Shown here: in pieces, positions 1 to 7,382 of the stretch
Layout: every line of letters starts with the position of its first letter
Numbering within the stretch: the stretch's first letter is position 1
Translations under genes and position numbers: made by a program
The notes under the pieces: generated by a model
Database searches by the model: none
What the model saw: only the letters and a program-made list of their open reading frames with translations
Told to the model about the DNA's origin: nothing
Assembly: GCF_042680125.1 (NCBI RefSeq)
Contig: NZ_JBHTNY010000002.1
Direction: 5' to 3' (one strand)
Length of the DNA: 64,000 nucleotides
Source: Robinsoniella peoriensis
GTDB lineage: Bacteria; Bacillota; Clostridia; Lachnospirales; Lachnospiraceae

Positions 1-1046
1 TCCAGGCTGCTTTTATTGAAATCAAAAGTGGTTTGCCTTGTTACTATTCTTTGGAAGAAAATCCTACACCTTACTATACCAGTAAAATGAACTCCCGCAG
101 ATTGGTGGCGGGAGATGAGCTTCTGGTGCAGGTAAGCCGTGAAAATATGAAAACGAAGGCACCTACTGTCACTTCTAATTTAAGCTTTACCGGCAAATAT
201 CTGGTTCTGACAAGTGGAAACACACGGATAGGGGTCTCAGGTAAACTGTCTCCATCTCAGAGAAAAGACCTTAAGAACCTGCTGGAAGAATACCGCTCAG
301 ACCAATATGGCTGGATTATCCGTACCAATGCAGCGCAGGCATCACATGAGGAGTTAAGGCAGGAAGTCTGCCAATTGGCAGGACAATATGAAAACTTAAA
401 GGAACGGGCCAGATTCAGGACCTGTTTTTCGTGTCTTTACCAGACACCCAAGAATTATCTGACCCAGCTGCGGGATACTTACAGCGGCAAACTGGAAACA
501 ATTCTAACAGATGACCAGGGGTTGTATGATTCCATGCAGGAATTCCTTGCCGAATACCAGCCGGAGGATCTGGATAAACTGTCATTTTATGAAGATTCCC
601 TGCTGCCCCTGAAAAAACTGTACAGTCTGGACCAGGCTTTAAAAGATGCATTGAAAGAGCGTGTATGGCTGAAATCCGGAGCTTATCTGGTCATTCAGCC
701 TACGGAAGCCCTGACATCCATCGACGTGAATACGGGCAAATATGACGGTCATAAGAATCAGGAAGCAACCTTTTTAAAAATCAATCTGGAAGCAGCCAGG
801 GAAATTGCCAGGCAGCTGCGGCTGCGCAATATTTCGGGCATTATTATTGTTGATTTTATTAATATGAAATCTCCGGATTCTAAAAAGCAGTTATTGGATG
901 GATTTGAGGCATATCTGTCCAAAGATCCCGTCAAAGCGTCACTGGTAGATATGACGGCATTAGAACTGGTGGAAGTAACCAGGAAAAAAGTAAAAAAATC
1001 CCTGGCAGAACAGGTAAAAGCAATTACTGAGATACAAAGGAAGTGA
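1..1046 (+). CDS. Ribonuclease E/G family protein (5' end cut by window)
   Basis: The reading frame is open from base 3, and the first visible residues (QAAFIEIKSG) continue an RNase E/G S1-type region, so the start lies outside the window. The middle and end carry the family's catalytic region: TSIDVNTGKYDG (DNase I-like motif), then NLEAAREIARQLRLRNISG and IIIVDFINM with the metal-binding Asp. The family makes endonucleolytic cuts in single-stranded RNA for rRNA maturation and mRNA decay. The protein ends at AITEIQRK and lacks the CPxC Zn-link and the C-terminal extension of the E. coli enzymes, so it is a short form. Placement just upstream of the L21-L27-Obg genes is usual in Clostridia. 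Whether it acts as RNase G or another E/G type is not decided by sequence alone. Confidence 0.9.
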   Translation, partial: QAAFIEIKSGLPCYYSLEENPTPYYTSKMNSRRLVAGDELLVQVSRENMKTKAPTVTSNLSFTGKYLVLTSGNTRIGVSGKLSPSQRKDLKNLLEEYRSDQYGWIIRTNAAQASHEELRQEVCQLAGQYENLKERARFRTCFSCLYQTPKNYLTQLRDTYSGKLETILTDDQGLYDSMQEFLAEYQPEDLDKLSFYEDSLLPLKKLYSLDQALKDALKERVWLKSGAYLVIQPTEALTSIDVNTGKYDGHKNQEATFLKINLEAAREIARQLRLRNISGIIIVDFINMKSPDSKKQLLDGFEAYLSKDPVKASLVDMTALELVEVTRKKVKKSLAEQVKAITEIQRK

Positions 1047-1050
1047 CTTA

Positions 1051-1893
1051 ATGATCAGAGCGGATTTACATTTACACAGCCGTTATTCCGATGGCAGTGA
1101 TTCAGCAGAAGAGGTTTTTGAAAAAAGCGTCCGGGAAGGACTGGATGTGATTGCACTTACAGACCATGATGCGCCGCCAAAAGAAGATATTCTGAAAGCG
1201 CTTGGCAGAAAACACCATATTCAGGTAATTATGGGAATGGAATGCGGCAGCAGGGATCCTGAGACAAAACTGGATGCCCATATCCTGGCATACAATATAG
1301 CCGATTACGAGCCGGTTGCCAGACTGATGAAGCCGGTACTTGAAATGCGTCATGAGCGGAGCTTATGGCAGATTAAACGGCTTCGGGAAATGGGTTATGA
1401 GATCAGCCGCGAAGAAGCAGAAAAAGAGACAGATGGGTGCTGCATTTATCGCCAGCATATTAATTATGTACTCTATAAAACAGGGCAGATCGATGCCATG
1501 TTCGGCTCCTGGATGCAGCGGATGTACCGGGAAAACGGACCCTTAAGGGTCAGCTATGAGTATCCCGACACAAAAGAGGTTGTAAAAGCCATTGCAGAAG
1601 GAGGCGGAAAGGCTGTACTTGCCCATCCGGGACAGCAGCAGAATATCCGGCTGATTCCAAAATTAGTGGAAGCGGGGCTTACCGGTGTGGAATTACTGCA
1701 TCCGTCTAATACACCGTTTGATATGAAGGAGATAGCAGCTACGGCGGAATATTATCATTTATTTCTTACAGGGGGCAGTGACTATCACGGCCTGCTTTCC
1801 CCAAAAGGCGGACAGGTAGGCGAATGTGTTATGGAATTTAAGGATTTCCATGAAATTTTTAAGCCAATGCAGAGCGCACTTGAAATGGCATGA
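1051..1893 (+). CDS. PHP-domain phosphoesterase
   Basis: A 280-residue protein of the PHP family, whose members hydrolyse phosphoester bonds at a multi-metal site; single-domain bacterial members include YciV-type 5'-3' exoribonucleases and 3',5'-nucleotide phosphatases. The N-terminus has the metal ligands DLHLHSRYSDG and ALTDHD, a further ligand in GMECG, and C-terminal HPG (about residue 190) and GSDYHG (about 242). An extra insertion region lies at residues 90-155. The start ATG follows the RNase stop by four bases, and the ribosome site AAAGGAAG overlaps the end of that gene, so the two are probably co-transcribed. RNA or nucleotide substrate is inferred from family and context only. Confidence 0.88.
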   Translation: MIRADLHLHSRYSDGSDSAEEVFEKSVREGLDVIALTDHDAPPKEDILKALGRKHHIQVIMGMECGSRDPETKLDAHILAYNIADYEPVARLMKPVLEMRHERSLWQIKRLREMGYEISREEAEKETDGCCIYRQHINYVLYKTGQIDAMFGSWMQRMYRENGPLRVSYEYPDTKEVVKAIAEGGGKAVLAHPGQQQNIRLIPKLVEAGLTGVELLHPSNTPFDMKEIAATAEYYHLFLTGGSDYHGLLSPKGGQVGECVMEFKDFHEIFKPMQSALEMA

Positions 1894-1976
1894 AATGGCA
1901 TTCTGACAGCAGTGTGCCACGCTTGAATAAAATATGAATCAATGATATAAAATTGCACATAATAGCAGGAGTAAAC

Positions 1977-2005
1977 TAGTTTGAAAGAAAAGTGCTTTCA
2001 AACTA
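1977..2005. other. Perfect 11-bp inverted repeat
   Basis: TAGTTTGAAAG and CTTTCAAACTA flank a 7-nt loop. No T-run follows on the plus strand, so it is not a clear intrinsic terminator. It lies between the PHP gene and the VOC gene and could be an operator or an RNA stability hairpin. Confidence 0.5.
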
Positions 2006-2013
2006 CTTATTAA

Positions 2014-2040
2014 GGCAGTATTGCAGGCAGGCCTGCGATA
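2014..2040 (+). repeat. GGCAGTATTGCAGG leader motif, copy 1
   Basis: A short hairpin-forming sequence (TATTGCAGG paired with CCTGCGATA) just upstream of the VOC start. A near-identical copy sits at 9648-9674 before the ABC ATPase gene, and a shared core GGCAGTAT occurs at 6926 and 16716, each 33-43 nt before a start codon. Confidence 0.45.
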
Positions 2041-2056
2041 TGCGGGAGGTATAATT

Positions 2057-2422
2057 ATGATTAAATTTAACCACTTTAACTTTAATGTTCTGGATTTAGA
2101 AAAATCCCTCACTTTTTACGAAAAAGCACTTGGATTAAAGCCGGTGAGAGAAAAAAATGCATCTGACGGTTCTTTTAAGCTTGTTTATCTGGGTGATGGC
2201 ATTACCGATTTTACTTTGGAGCTCACCTATCTGACAGAACGTAAAGAGCCATACAATCTGGGGGAACTCGAATACCATCTGGCATTTGTAACCGATGACT
2301 ATGAAGGATTTCATCAGAGACACAATGAAATGGGATGCATCTGTTTCGAAAATGAAGCGATGGGAATTTATTTTATTGAAGATCCGGACGGATACTGGAT
2401 TGAAATTGTCCCGGAAAAATAA
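2057..2422 (+). CDS. VOC family protein (glyoxalase I-like)
   Basis: A 121-residue single-module vicinal-oxygen-chelate protein. It has the paired beta-alpha-beta-beta-beta pattern: FNHFNFNVLDLEKSLTFYEK at the start and GIYFIEDPDGYWIEIVPEK at the end, with metal ligand candidates His5, Glu in TLEL, His in LEYHLAF and Glu in WIEIV, as in lactoylglutathione lyases. The ATG at 2057 was chosen because GGGAGGT sits 6 bases upstream; a longer frame opening at 2021 has no ribosome site. The probable role is isomerisation of hemithioacetals from methylglyoxal or a related metal-dependent reaction; the exact substrate cannot be read from sequence. Confidence 0.85.
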   Translation: MIKFNHFNFNVLDLEKSLTFYEKALGLKPVREKNASDGSFKLVYLGDGITDFTLELTYLTERKEPYNLGELEYHLAFVTDDYEGFHQRHNEMGCICFENEAMGIYFIEDPDGYWIEIVPEK

Positions 2423-2481
2423 GAATTTAAACACACCCTAGCCTGTTTGCGCTATTTATTGGGTAAATTTTGAAAAAATAG

Positions 2482-2510
2482 TTGACGTAAAATCTTCAGT
2501 ATGCTATTAT
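2482..2510 (+). promoter_or_regulatory. Housekeeping promoter for the L21 operon
   Basis: TTGACG (2482-2487) and TATTAT (2505-2510) with a 17-nt spacer, a near-consensus sigma-A promoter. It would start transcription near 2517, about 75 nt before the L21 start codon. Confidence 0.8.
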
Positions 2511-2516
2511 ACTCTA

Positions 2517-2590
2517 GTATGCCGCACAGAGAGGTCTAAGAGTCATGCAGATGATCACCAAATCTGGCGAGTAATGATAATAGGAGGTGC
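2517..2590 (+). ncRNA. Candidate ribosomal protein L21 leader
   Basis: The untranslated stretch between the promoter and rplU is 70-odd nt, position and length typical of the autoregulatory L21 leader of Firmicutes (Rfam L21_leader). It contains short complementary segments (CAGAGAGG, AGATGATCACC, AAATCTGG) before the GGAGGTG ribosome site. The assignment rests on position more than on a verified fold. Confidence 0.5.
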
Positions 2591-2593
2591 CAT

Positions 2594-2899
2594 ATGTACG
2601 CAATTATTGCAACAGGTGGTAAACAGTACAAAGTAGCCGAAGGCGATATCATTAACGTAGAAAAGCTTGGAGTAGAAGCTGGAGAGACTGTTACTTTTGA
2701 TCAAGTACTTGCAGTAAGCAATGATGGTCTTAAAGTTGGAGCTGACGTTGAAAGCGCAACTGTAACCGGTAGCGTTGTGAAAAACGGTAAAGCGAAAAAA
2801 GTTATTGTTTACAAGTATAAGAGAAAAACTGGATATCATAAGAAAAACGGTCATAGACAGCAGTTTACACAAGTTAAAATTGAAAAAATTAACGGTTAA
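2594..2899 (+). CDS. rplU: 50S ribosomal protein L21
   Basis: A 101-residue protein matching L21 throughout: it opens with MYAIIATGGKQYKVAEGD and ends in the basic tract YKRKTGYHKKNGHRQQFTQ that binds 23S rRNA. Length is normal for the family. GGAGGTG lies 7 bases before the ATG. It heads the standard L21-Prp-L27 operon and is probably expressed from the promoter at 2482-2510. Confidence 0.98.
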   Translation: MYAIIATGGKQYKVAEGDIINVEKLGVEAGETVTFDQVLAVSNDGLKVGADVESATVTGSVVKNGKAKKVIVYKYKRKTGYHKKNGHRQQFTQVKIEKING

Positions 2900-2905
2900 T
2901 TGTCA

Positions 2906-3229
2906 ATGATTAAAATCACAGTTTATAAGAGTTCAGAAGTATATAGAGGATTTGTAGCCAAAGGCCATGCGGGTTACGGGGAAGAAGGACAGGATATTAT
3001 CTGTGCTGCCGTATCTGTACTGACTGTGAATGCAATTAATTCCATAGAGCAGTTTACTGAGGATAAATTCGCCGTAAGGCAGGATGATGACGGCTTGGTA
3101 GAGTTGATCTTGGAAGGTGCAGTTTCAAAAGAGACGAAGCTCTTGCTGGATTCGATGATTCTTGGTTTAAAGGATATCCAAAATAATTACGGTAATGAAT
3201 ATATCAAGATTATATTCAAGGAGGTGTAA
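2906..3229 (+). CDS. prp: Ribosomal-processing cysteine protease Prp
   Basis: A 107-residue protein with the Prp signature GHAGYGEEGQDIICAAVS, holding the catalytic His and Cys. Prp removes the short N-terminal extension of L27 in Firmicutes and related phyla, a step needed for ribosome assembly. Its position between rplU and rpmA is diagnostic. An in-frame TTG at 2900 is possible, but the ATG at 2906 matches the usual MIKITVY start. The gene begins almost at the L21 stop and has no strong ribosome site, suggesting translational coupling. Confidence 0.93.
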   Translation: MIKITVYKSSEVYRGFVAKGHAGYGEEGQDIICAAVSVLTVNAINSIEQFTEDKFAVRQDDDGLVELILEGAVSKETKLLLDSMILGLKDIQNNYGNEYIKIIFKEV

Positions 3230-3233
3230 GACT

Positions 3234-3521
3234 ATGTTAAAAATGAACCTTCAAATTTTCGCTCATAAAAAGGGAGTTGGTTCTACTAAAAATGGTAGAG
3301 ATTCCGAATCTAAGAGATTAGGCGCGAAAAGAGCTGACGGACAATTTGTAAAAGCTGGAAATATTCTTTACAGACAGCGTGGAACTAAAATTCACCCGGG
3401 CGTTAACGTTGGACGTGGTGGAGATGATACTTTATTCGCTTTAGTTGATGGTGTTGTAAGATTCCAAAGAAAAGGAAGAGATAAGAAACAAGTTTCTATC
3501 GTTCCAGTATCAGCAGAATAG
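3234..3521 (+). CDS. rpmA: 50S ribosomal protein L27 with cleavable N-terminal extension
   Basis: A 95-residue L27. It begins MLKMNLQIFAHKKGVGS: residues up to IF form the extension that Prp cleaves before AHKKG, leaving the mature N-terminus that reaches the peptidyl-transferase centre. The rest (GRDSESKRLGAKRADGQ, GTKIHPGVNVGRGGDDTLFA) is typical L27. The ATG at 3234 has GGAGGTG 7 bases upstream; an upstream extension of the frame to 3195 is inside Prp and lacks a start signal. A strong terminator follows. Confidence 0.97.
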   Translation: MLKMNLQIFAHKKGVGSTKNGRDSESKRLGAKRADGQFVKAGNILYRQRGTKIHPGVNVGRGGDDTLFALVDGVVRFQRKGRDKKQVSIVPVSAE

Positions 3522-3528
3522 TAAAGGT

Positions 3529-3564
3529 GGCTTCAAATCAAATTGGTTTGAAGCCTATTTTTTT
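3529..3564 (+). terminator. Intrinsic terminator after rpmA
   Basis: GGCTTCAAA pairs perfectly with TTTGAAGCC across a 9-nt loop, followed by TATTTTTTT. It separates the L21-Prp-L27 unit from obg, which would need read-through or its own promoter. Confidence 0.85.
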
Positions 3565-3583
3565 AGAAAGAAGGTGAATGGAA

Positions 3584-4876
3584 ATGTTCGCAGACAGAGC
3601 AAAAATATCCATACGTTCTGGTAAAGGCGGGGACGGCCATGTAAGCTTTCGAAGAGAATTATATGTTGCCAACGGCGGTCCTGACGGAGGAAACGGCGGA
3701 AAAGGCGGAAATATTATTTTTGAAGTAGACGAAGGCTTGAATACGCTGGCAGACTACCGCCATAAACGCAAGTTCAGTGCGCAGGACGGTGAGCAGGGCG
3801 GAAAGAAACGCTGCCATGGAGGCAACGGCAGTGATTTGATACTGAAGGTTCCGGAAGGTACGGTAATAAAAGAGGCTGAAAGCAATAAGGTAATTGCAGA
3901 TATGTCCGGAGATAACCGCAGGCAGGTTATTTTAAAGGGCGGAAAAGGCGGACTTGGCAATATGAATTTTGCCACACCCACTATGCAGGTACCAAAATAT
4001 GCACAGCCGGGACAGCCGGCTCAGGAACTTATGGTGAATCTGGAATTAAAGGTGATTGCAGATGTGGGACTGGTTGGATTTCCAAACGTAGGAAAGTCTA
4101 CGTTGTTATCCCGCGTTACGAATGCGAGACCTAAAATTGCCAATTATCACTTTACAACCTTAAATCCCAATCTGGGAGTAGTAGACCTGGACGGTGGAAA
4201 AGGATATGTAATTGCAGATATACCGGGGTTGATTGAAGGTGCTTCCGAAGGTGTTGGTCTTGGACATGAGTTTTTACGTCATATTGAACGTACAAAAGTG
4301 ATGATCCATATGGTAGATGCAGCATCCACAGAAGGACGTGATCCAATCGAAGATATCTATAAAATCAACGAAGAATTAAAAGCTTATAATGAAGAAATTG
4401 CAGCAAGGCCTCAGGTGATTGCGGCAAATAAAATAGATGCCATTTTTGAGGGTGATGAAGATCCTGTTCAGAAGATCAGGGATGAATTCGAACCTCAGGG
4501 AATTAAGGTGTTTGCCATATCCGCAGTCAGCGGAAAAGGTTTGAAAGAATTATTGTATTATGTACGGGAACTGTTAGATACGGTGCCGGAAACTCCGATG
4601 GTATTTGAACAGGAATTTTTCCCGGATCAATTTAATATGACTGAGAATCTTCCATATACGGTAGAAAAATCTACGGAGGAAGAGCATACCTACATTGTAG
4701 AAGGACCGAAAATTGAAAAAATGCTGGGTTATACCAATCTGGAGTCGGAAAAAGGCTTTGCATTCTTCCAGAAGTTCTTAAAAGATACCGGCATATTGGA
4801 TGAATTAGAAGCTGCAGGCATTGAAGAAGGCGACACCGTGCGTATGTATGGACTGCAGTTTGATTACTATAAATAA
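3584..4876 (+). CDS. obgE: GTPase Obg (CgtA)
   Basis: A 430-residue Obg with the three family domains: glycine-rich Obg fold at 1-158 (GPDGGNGGKGG), G domain from about 159 (GFPNVGKST P-loop, DIPGL switch II, AANKID specificity motif, SAVSGKG), and the C-terminal OCT domain from about 350. It is a GTP-hydrolysing factor for 50S assembly and stress control, acting in the cytoplasm on ribosomes. The ATG at 3584 is preferred over 3578 because AAGGTG ends 7 bases before it and only 1 base before the earlier ATG. YhbY follows, as usual in Clostridia. Confidence 0.97.
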   Translation: MFADRAKISIRSGKGGDGHVSFRRELYVANGGPDGGNGGKGGNIIFEVDEGLNTLADYRHKRKFSAQDGEQGGKKRCHGGNGSDLILKVPEGTVIKEAESNKVIADMSGDNRRQVILKGGKGGLGNMNFATPTMQVPKYAQPGQPAQELMVNLELKVIADVGLVGFPNVGKSTLLSRVTNARPKIANYHFTTLNPNLGVVDLDGGKGYVIADIPGLIEGASEGVGLGHEFLRHIERTKVMIHMVDAASTEGRDPIEDIYKINEELKAYNEEIAARPQVIAANKIDAIFEGDEDPVQKIRDEFEPQGIKVFAISAVSGKGLKELLYYVRELLDTVPETPMVFEQEFFPDQFNMTENLPYTVEKSTEEEHTYIVEGPKIEKMLGYTNLESEKGFAFFQKFLKDTGILDELEAAGIEEGDTVRMYGLQFDYYK

Positions 4877-4946
4877 TTTTATATAGATAAAGAGGATACA
4901 TGTGCCCGGATAACGTGATTACCAGGCATCCGTATCGGAGGGAAAG

Positions 4947-5240
4947 ATGACAAGTAAGCAACGTGCGTATTTAAAAGGTCTGGCAATGACTATGGATTCT
5001 ATTTTCCAGATTGGAAAATCCAGTCTTACACCAGAAAATACCCAGGCGATCAAAGAAGCCCTGGAAGCAAGAGAATTAATAAAGATTAATGTCCTTCAGA
5101 ATTGTATGGACGATCCGAAAGAGCTGGCATCTATGGTAGCGGAGCGTACCCGTTCACAGGTAGTACAGGTTATCGGAAAGAAAATTGTACTTTATAAAGA
5201 AGGAAAAGACGAGAAGAAAAAGATTCAACTTCCTTTATAA
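4947..5240 (+). CDS. yhbY: YhbY family CRM-domain RNA-binding protein
   Basis: A 97-residue single CRM domain: MTSKQRAYLKGLAMTMDSIF, then FQIGKSSLT and a lysine-rich end. YhbY associates with pre-50S particles and is grouped with Obg in ribosome assembly. GGAGGGAAAG is directly upstream of the ATG. nadD follows with 18 bases between. Confidence 0.93.
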   Translation: MTSKQRAYLKGLAMTMDSIFQIGKSSLTPENTQAIKEALEARELIKINVLQNCMDDPKELASMVAERTRSQVVQVIGKKIVLYKEGKDEKKKIQLPL

Positions 5241-5258
5241 AAGCGGGGAATTCAAAGA

Positions 5259-5894
5259 ATGAAGCAGCGACGTAAAAAAGTTGGTATCATGGGCGGAACT
5301 TTTGACCCGATTCATATCGGACATCTGATTCTGGGAGAAAACGCATATCTGCAGTTTGACCTGGATTATGTGCTGTTTATGCCCTCCGGCAATCCTCCTC
5401 ACAAGCAGGAGCGCCAGGGGCGTGCGACGACAGCACAGCGGGTGGCAATGGTTTCCCGGGCAGTCAGCAGTAATCCGCATTTTGAACTTTCTATGGCAGA
5501 GACACATGACGAGGGTTATACCTATACCAGGGAGACGCTTAGCCGTCTGGTGAAGGAGAACCCGGATACAGATTATTACTTTATTATGGGAGCCGATTCC
5601 CTGTTTACTTTTGAAACATGGAAAGAGCCGGAAGATATCTGCCGCCTCTGTACCCTTGTAGTAGCGGTAAGAGACCATGTGAAACCGGAGAAATTAAACC
5701 GCCAGATTGATTATTTAAAAGAGCTCTTTCAAGCTAAAATAGAAAAGCTGGATACTCCAAATATTGATATTTCATCCGGTACGATCCGAAACTGGATCTG
5801 CAGGGGCAAATCAATTAAGTATTATGTTCCTGACGAAGTAATACAATATATTGAAGAGCATTGCATGTATCAGGAGTGTGAAGAAAATGAGTGA
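5259..5894 (+). CDS. nadD: Nicotinate-nucleotide adenylyltransferase
   Basis: A 211-residue nucleotidyltransferase that joins nicotinate mononucleotide to AMP, making NaAD in NAD synthesis. The adenylyl-transfer motif is GGTFDPIHIGHL (HxGH), with GNPPHK, the MGADSL substrate loop and the C-terminal ISSGTIRNWI (SSTxxR-like) motif. Length is normal. The stop overlaps the following yqeK start by 8 bases, implying coupled translation. Confidence 0.96.
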   Translation: MKQRRKKVGIMGGTFDPIHIGHLILGENAYLQFDLDYVLFMPSGNPPHKQERQGRATTAQRVAMVSRAVSSNPHFELSMAETHDEGYTYTRETLSRLVKENPDTDYYFIMGADSLFTFETWKEPEDICRLCTLVVAVRDHVKPEKLNRQIDYLKELFQAKIEKLDTPNIDISSGTIRNWICRGKSIKYYVPDEVIQYIEEHCMYQECEENE

Positions 5895-6495
5895 ATTCAA
5901 TATTTTAAAAATGCAGGATAAGCTGAAAAAATATCTGGATGAAGATCGTTTTACCCATACCCAGGGCGTTATGTACACCAGTGCCGCACTGGCAATGCGT
6001 TATGGGGAGGATGTGAGAAAAGCACAGGTAGCCGGATTGCTGCACGATTGTGCGAAATGTATTCCCAACGAGAAAAAAATCAGTATCTGCGAGAAGAACA
6101 GGATTCCCATATCGGATGCAGAACGGGAAAATCCATATTTACTTCATGCAAAAGCAGGAGCACAGATCGCGCAAGAAAAGTATAAGATTACAGACCCGGA
6201 TATTTTAAATGCCATTGCATATCATACCACAGGAAGGCCAGGCATGTCTCTTTTGGAGAAAATCGTCTATATAGCGGATTATATAGAGCCGTGGCGTTAC
6301 AAAGCCCAGAATCTGGAACTGACAAGGAAAATGGCATTTTCTGACATTGATGAAGCTCTGTATATCATTTTACGGGACACCCTTTCGTATCTGAGGTCTA
6401 CAAAAAATGTACTGGACCCAATGACAGAGAGAGCTTTTGAGTATTATAAAGAAGTTAACAGAGAAAAGCAAATAATGAGACAGGAGGGAAAATAA
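5887..6495 (+). CDS. yqeK: HD-domain diadenosine tetraphosphatase YqeK
   Basis: A 202-residue HD-superfamily protein with metal ligands in RFTHTQGV, GLLHDCAK, HAKAGA and VYIADYIEP. YqeK enzymes split Ap4A symmetrically into two ADP and in Gram-positive bacteria are encoded directly after nadD, as here. The ATG at 5887, inside the end of nadD, was chosen because GGAG lies 10 bases upstream and the protein then begins MSEFNILKMQDKL; the open frame extends further back only within nadD. Confidence 0.93.
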   Translation: MSEFNILKMQDKLKKYLDEDRFTHTQGVMYTSAALAMRYGEDVRKAQVAGLLHDCAKCIPNEKKISICEKNRIPISDAERENPYLLHAKAGAQIAQEKYKITDPDILNAIAYHTTGRPGMSLLEKIVYIADYIEPWRYKAQNLELTRKMAFSDIDEALYIILRDTLSYLRSTKNVLDPMTERAFEYYKEVNREKQIMRQEGK

Positions 6496-6496
6496 T

Positions 6497-6850
6497 TTGG
6501 AAAACAAGTCAAAACAAATGGCTAAAATCGCATGTGCTGCTTTAGAAGAAAAAAAGGCAGAGGATTTGAAGGTCATCAATATTGAAGAAGTATCCGTATT
6601 GGCTGATTATTTTATCATTACCAGCGGAACTAATAAAAATCAGGTGCAGGCGTTAGTAGATAACGTAGAAGAAGCCCTGGGCAAAGCAGGATATCAGGCA
6701 AAGCAGGTAGAGGGTTACCAGACAGCAAACTGGATTCTGCTGGATTATGGTGATATTATCATTCATGTATTTGATTCGGAAAATCGTTTATTCTACGATC
6801 TGGAGAGAATCTGGAGAGATGGCAAGAGTATTTCAGTAGAAGAATTATAA
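6497..6850 (+). CDS. rsfS: Ribosomal silencing factor RsfS (TTG start)
   Basis: A 117-residue protein of the Iojap/RsfS family, which binds L14 on the 50S subunit and blocks joining with the 30S subunit when nutrients are short. Family features are DYFIITSGTNKNQVQALVD, GYQTANWILLDYGDIIIHVF and FYDLERIW. AGGAGGG at 6482-6488 is 8 bases before a TTG codon, which I take as the start; the first ATG is seven codons further in and too far from that site. Order nadD-yqeK-rsfS is conserved in Firmicutes. Confidence 0.95.
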   Translation: MENKSKQMAKIACAALEEKKAEDLKVINIEEVSVLADYFIITSGTNKNQVQALVDNVEEALGKAGYQAKQVEGYQTANWILLDYGDIIIHVFDSENRLFYDLERIWRDGKSISVEEL

Positions 6851-6862
6851 TAATAGAATGGC

Positions 6863-6897
6863 TGTGCATCGTATTTTACCAGAATACGGTGCATTTC
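6863..6897 (+). terminator. Weak terminator after rsfS
   Basis: TGCATCGTATT pairs with AATACGGTGCA (one wobble) around a 7-nt loop, followed only by TTTCTG. Likely a partial terminator ending the ribosome-assembly operon. Confidence 0.5.
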
Positions 6898-6958
6898 TGC
6901 TATGCAGCAATATCACTGTCTATCAGGCAGTATAATTAAAAATAGAAAGGGTCTATAA

Positions 6959-7306
6959 ATGAAAAAATGGTATGATGAAGAATACGAATTTGAGATTGAG
7001 GTAACAGGATTTCTACGCAGCGACCATACAGAGCGGTATTGCCGAAATGGCGAGGAAATAGGAGATAAATATACCTGTACCTATGGATGCCCTGTAAATG
7101 GGGATGGACAGGGAATTTGTTCAAAAGTAATGATGATGTTATATCCAATCATGGAAGCTGTCAGAAGCGGCGGAGATTTAGAGAACATCGGCGGTAATGA
7201 TAAATACAGCAAGGATATTGTTTGTCCAGATGGCTGCGTTATGTTCCGGCTGACTGCAAAGAAGCTTGGAAATGAGAATTTTTATAAAGGGAAATTTTAC
7301 GATTGA
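6959..7306 (+). CDS. TIGR04076-like small cysteine-containing protein
   Basis: A 115-residue cytoplasmic protein. It has four cysteines in a pattern I associate with the TIGR04076 family: TCTYGCPVNGDGQG, KVMMMLYPIMEAVRSGG, and the end motif CPDGCVMFRLTAK. The function of this family is unknown; the conserved cysteines suggest metal or redox chemistry, which is inference. The ribosome site AGAAAGGG lies 8 bases before the ATG. It stands alone between rsfS and a convergent histidine kinase, with a strong terminator downstream. The family call is from memory of its motifs. Confidence 0.65.
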   Translation: MKKWYDEEYEFEIEVTGFLRSDHTERYCRNGEEIGDKYTCTYGCPVNGDGQGICSKVMMMLYPIMEAVRSGGDLENIGGNDKYSKDIVCPDGCVMFRLTAKKLGNENFYKGKFYD

Positions 7307-7315
7307 TTTTTAGTT

Positions 7316-7382
7316 CAGAACACCCCTGCTGGATTTTAGTGCCGCATATGGCGCGTAAAACTGCATGGGTGTTCTGTTTTGT
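7316..7382 (+). terminator. Intrinsic terminator, long-loop
   Basis: CAGAACACCCCTGC pairs with GCATGGGTGTTCTG (with one mismatch) and is followed by TTTTGTTT. The loop itself contains GCCGCATATGGCGC, a smaller hairpin. It ends the gene at 6959 and prevents run-on into the convergent kinase gene. Confidence 0.75.

Noticed and set aside
1880..1905. Tandem TGAAATGGCA at the end of the PHP gene
   Set aside because: Only two 10-bp copies around a stop codon; likely chance slippage.
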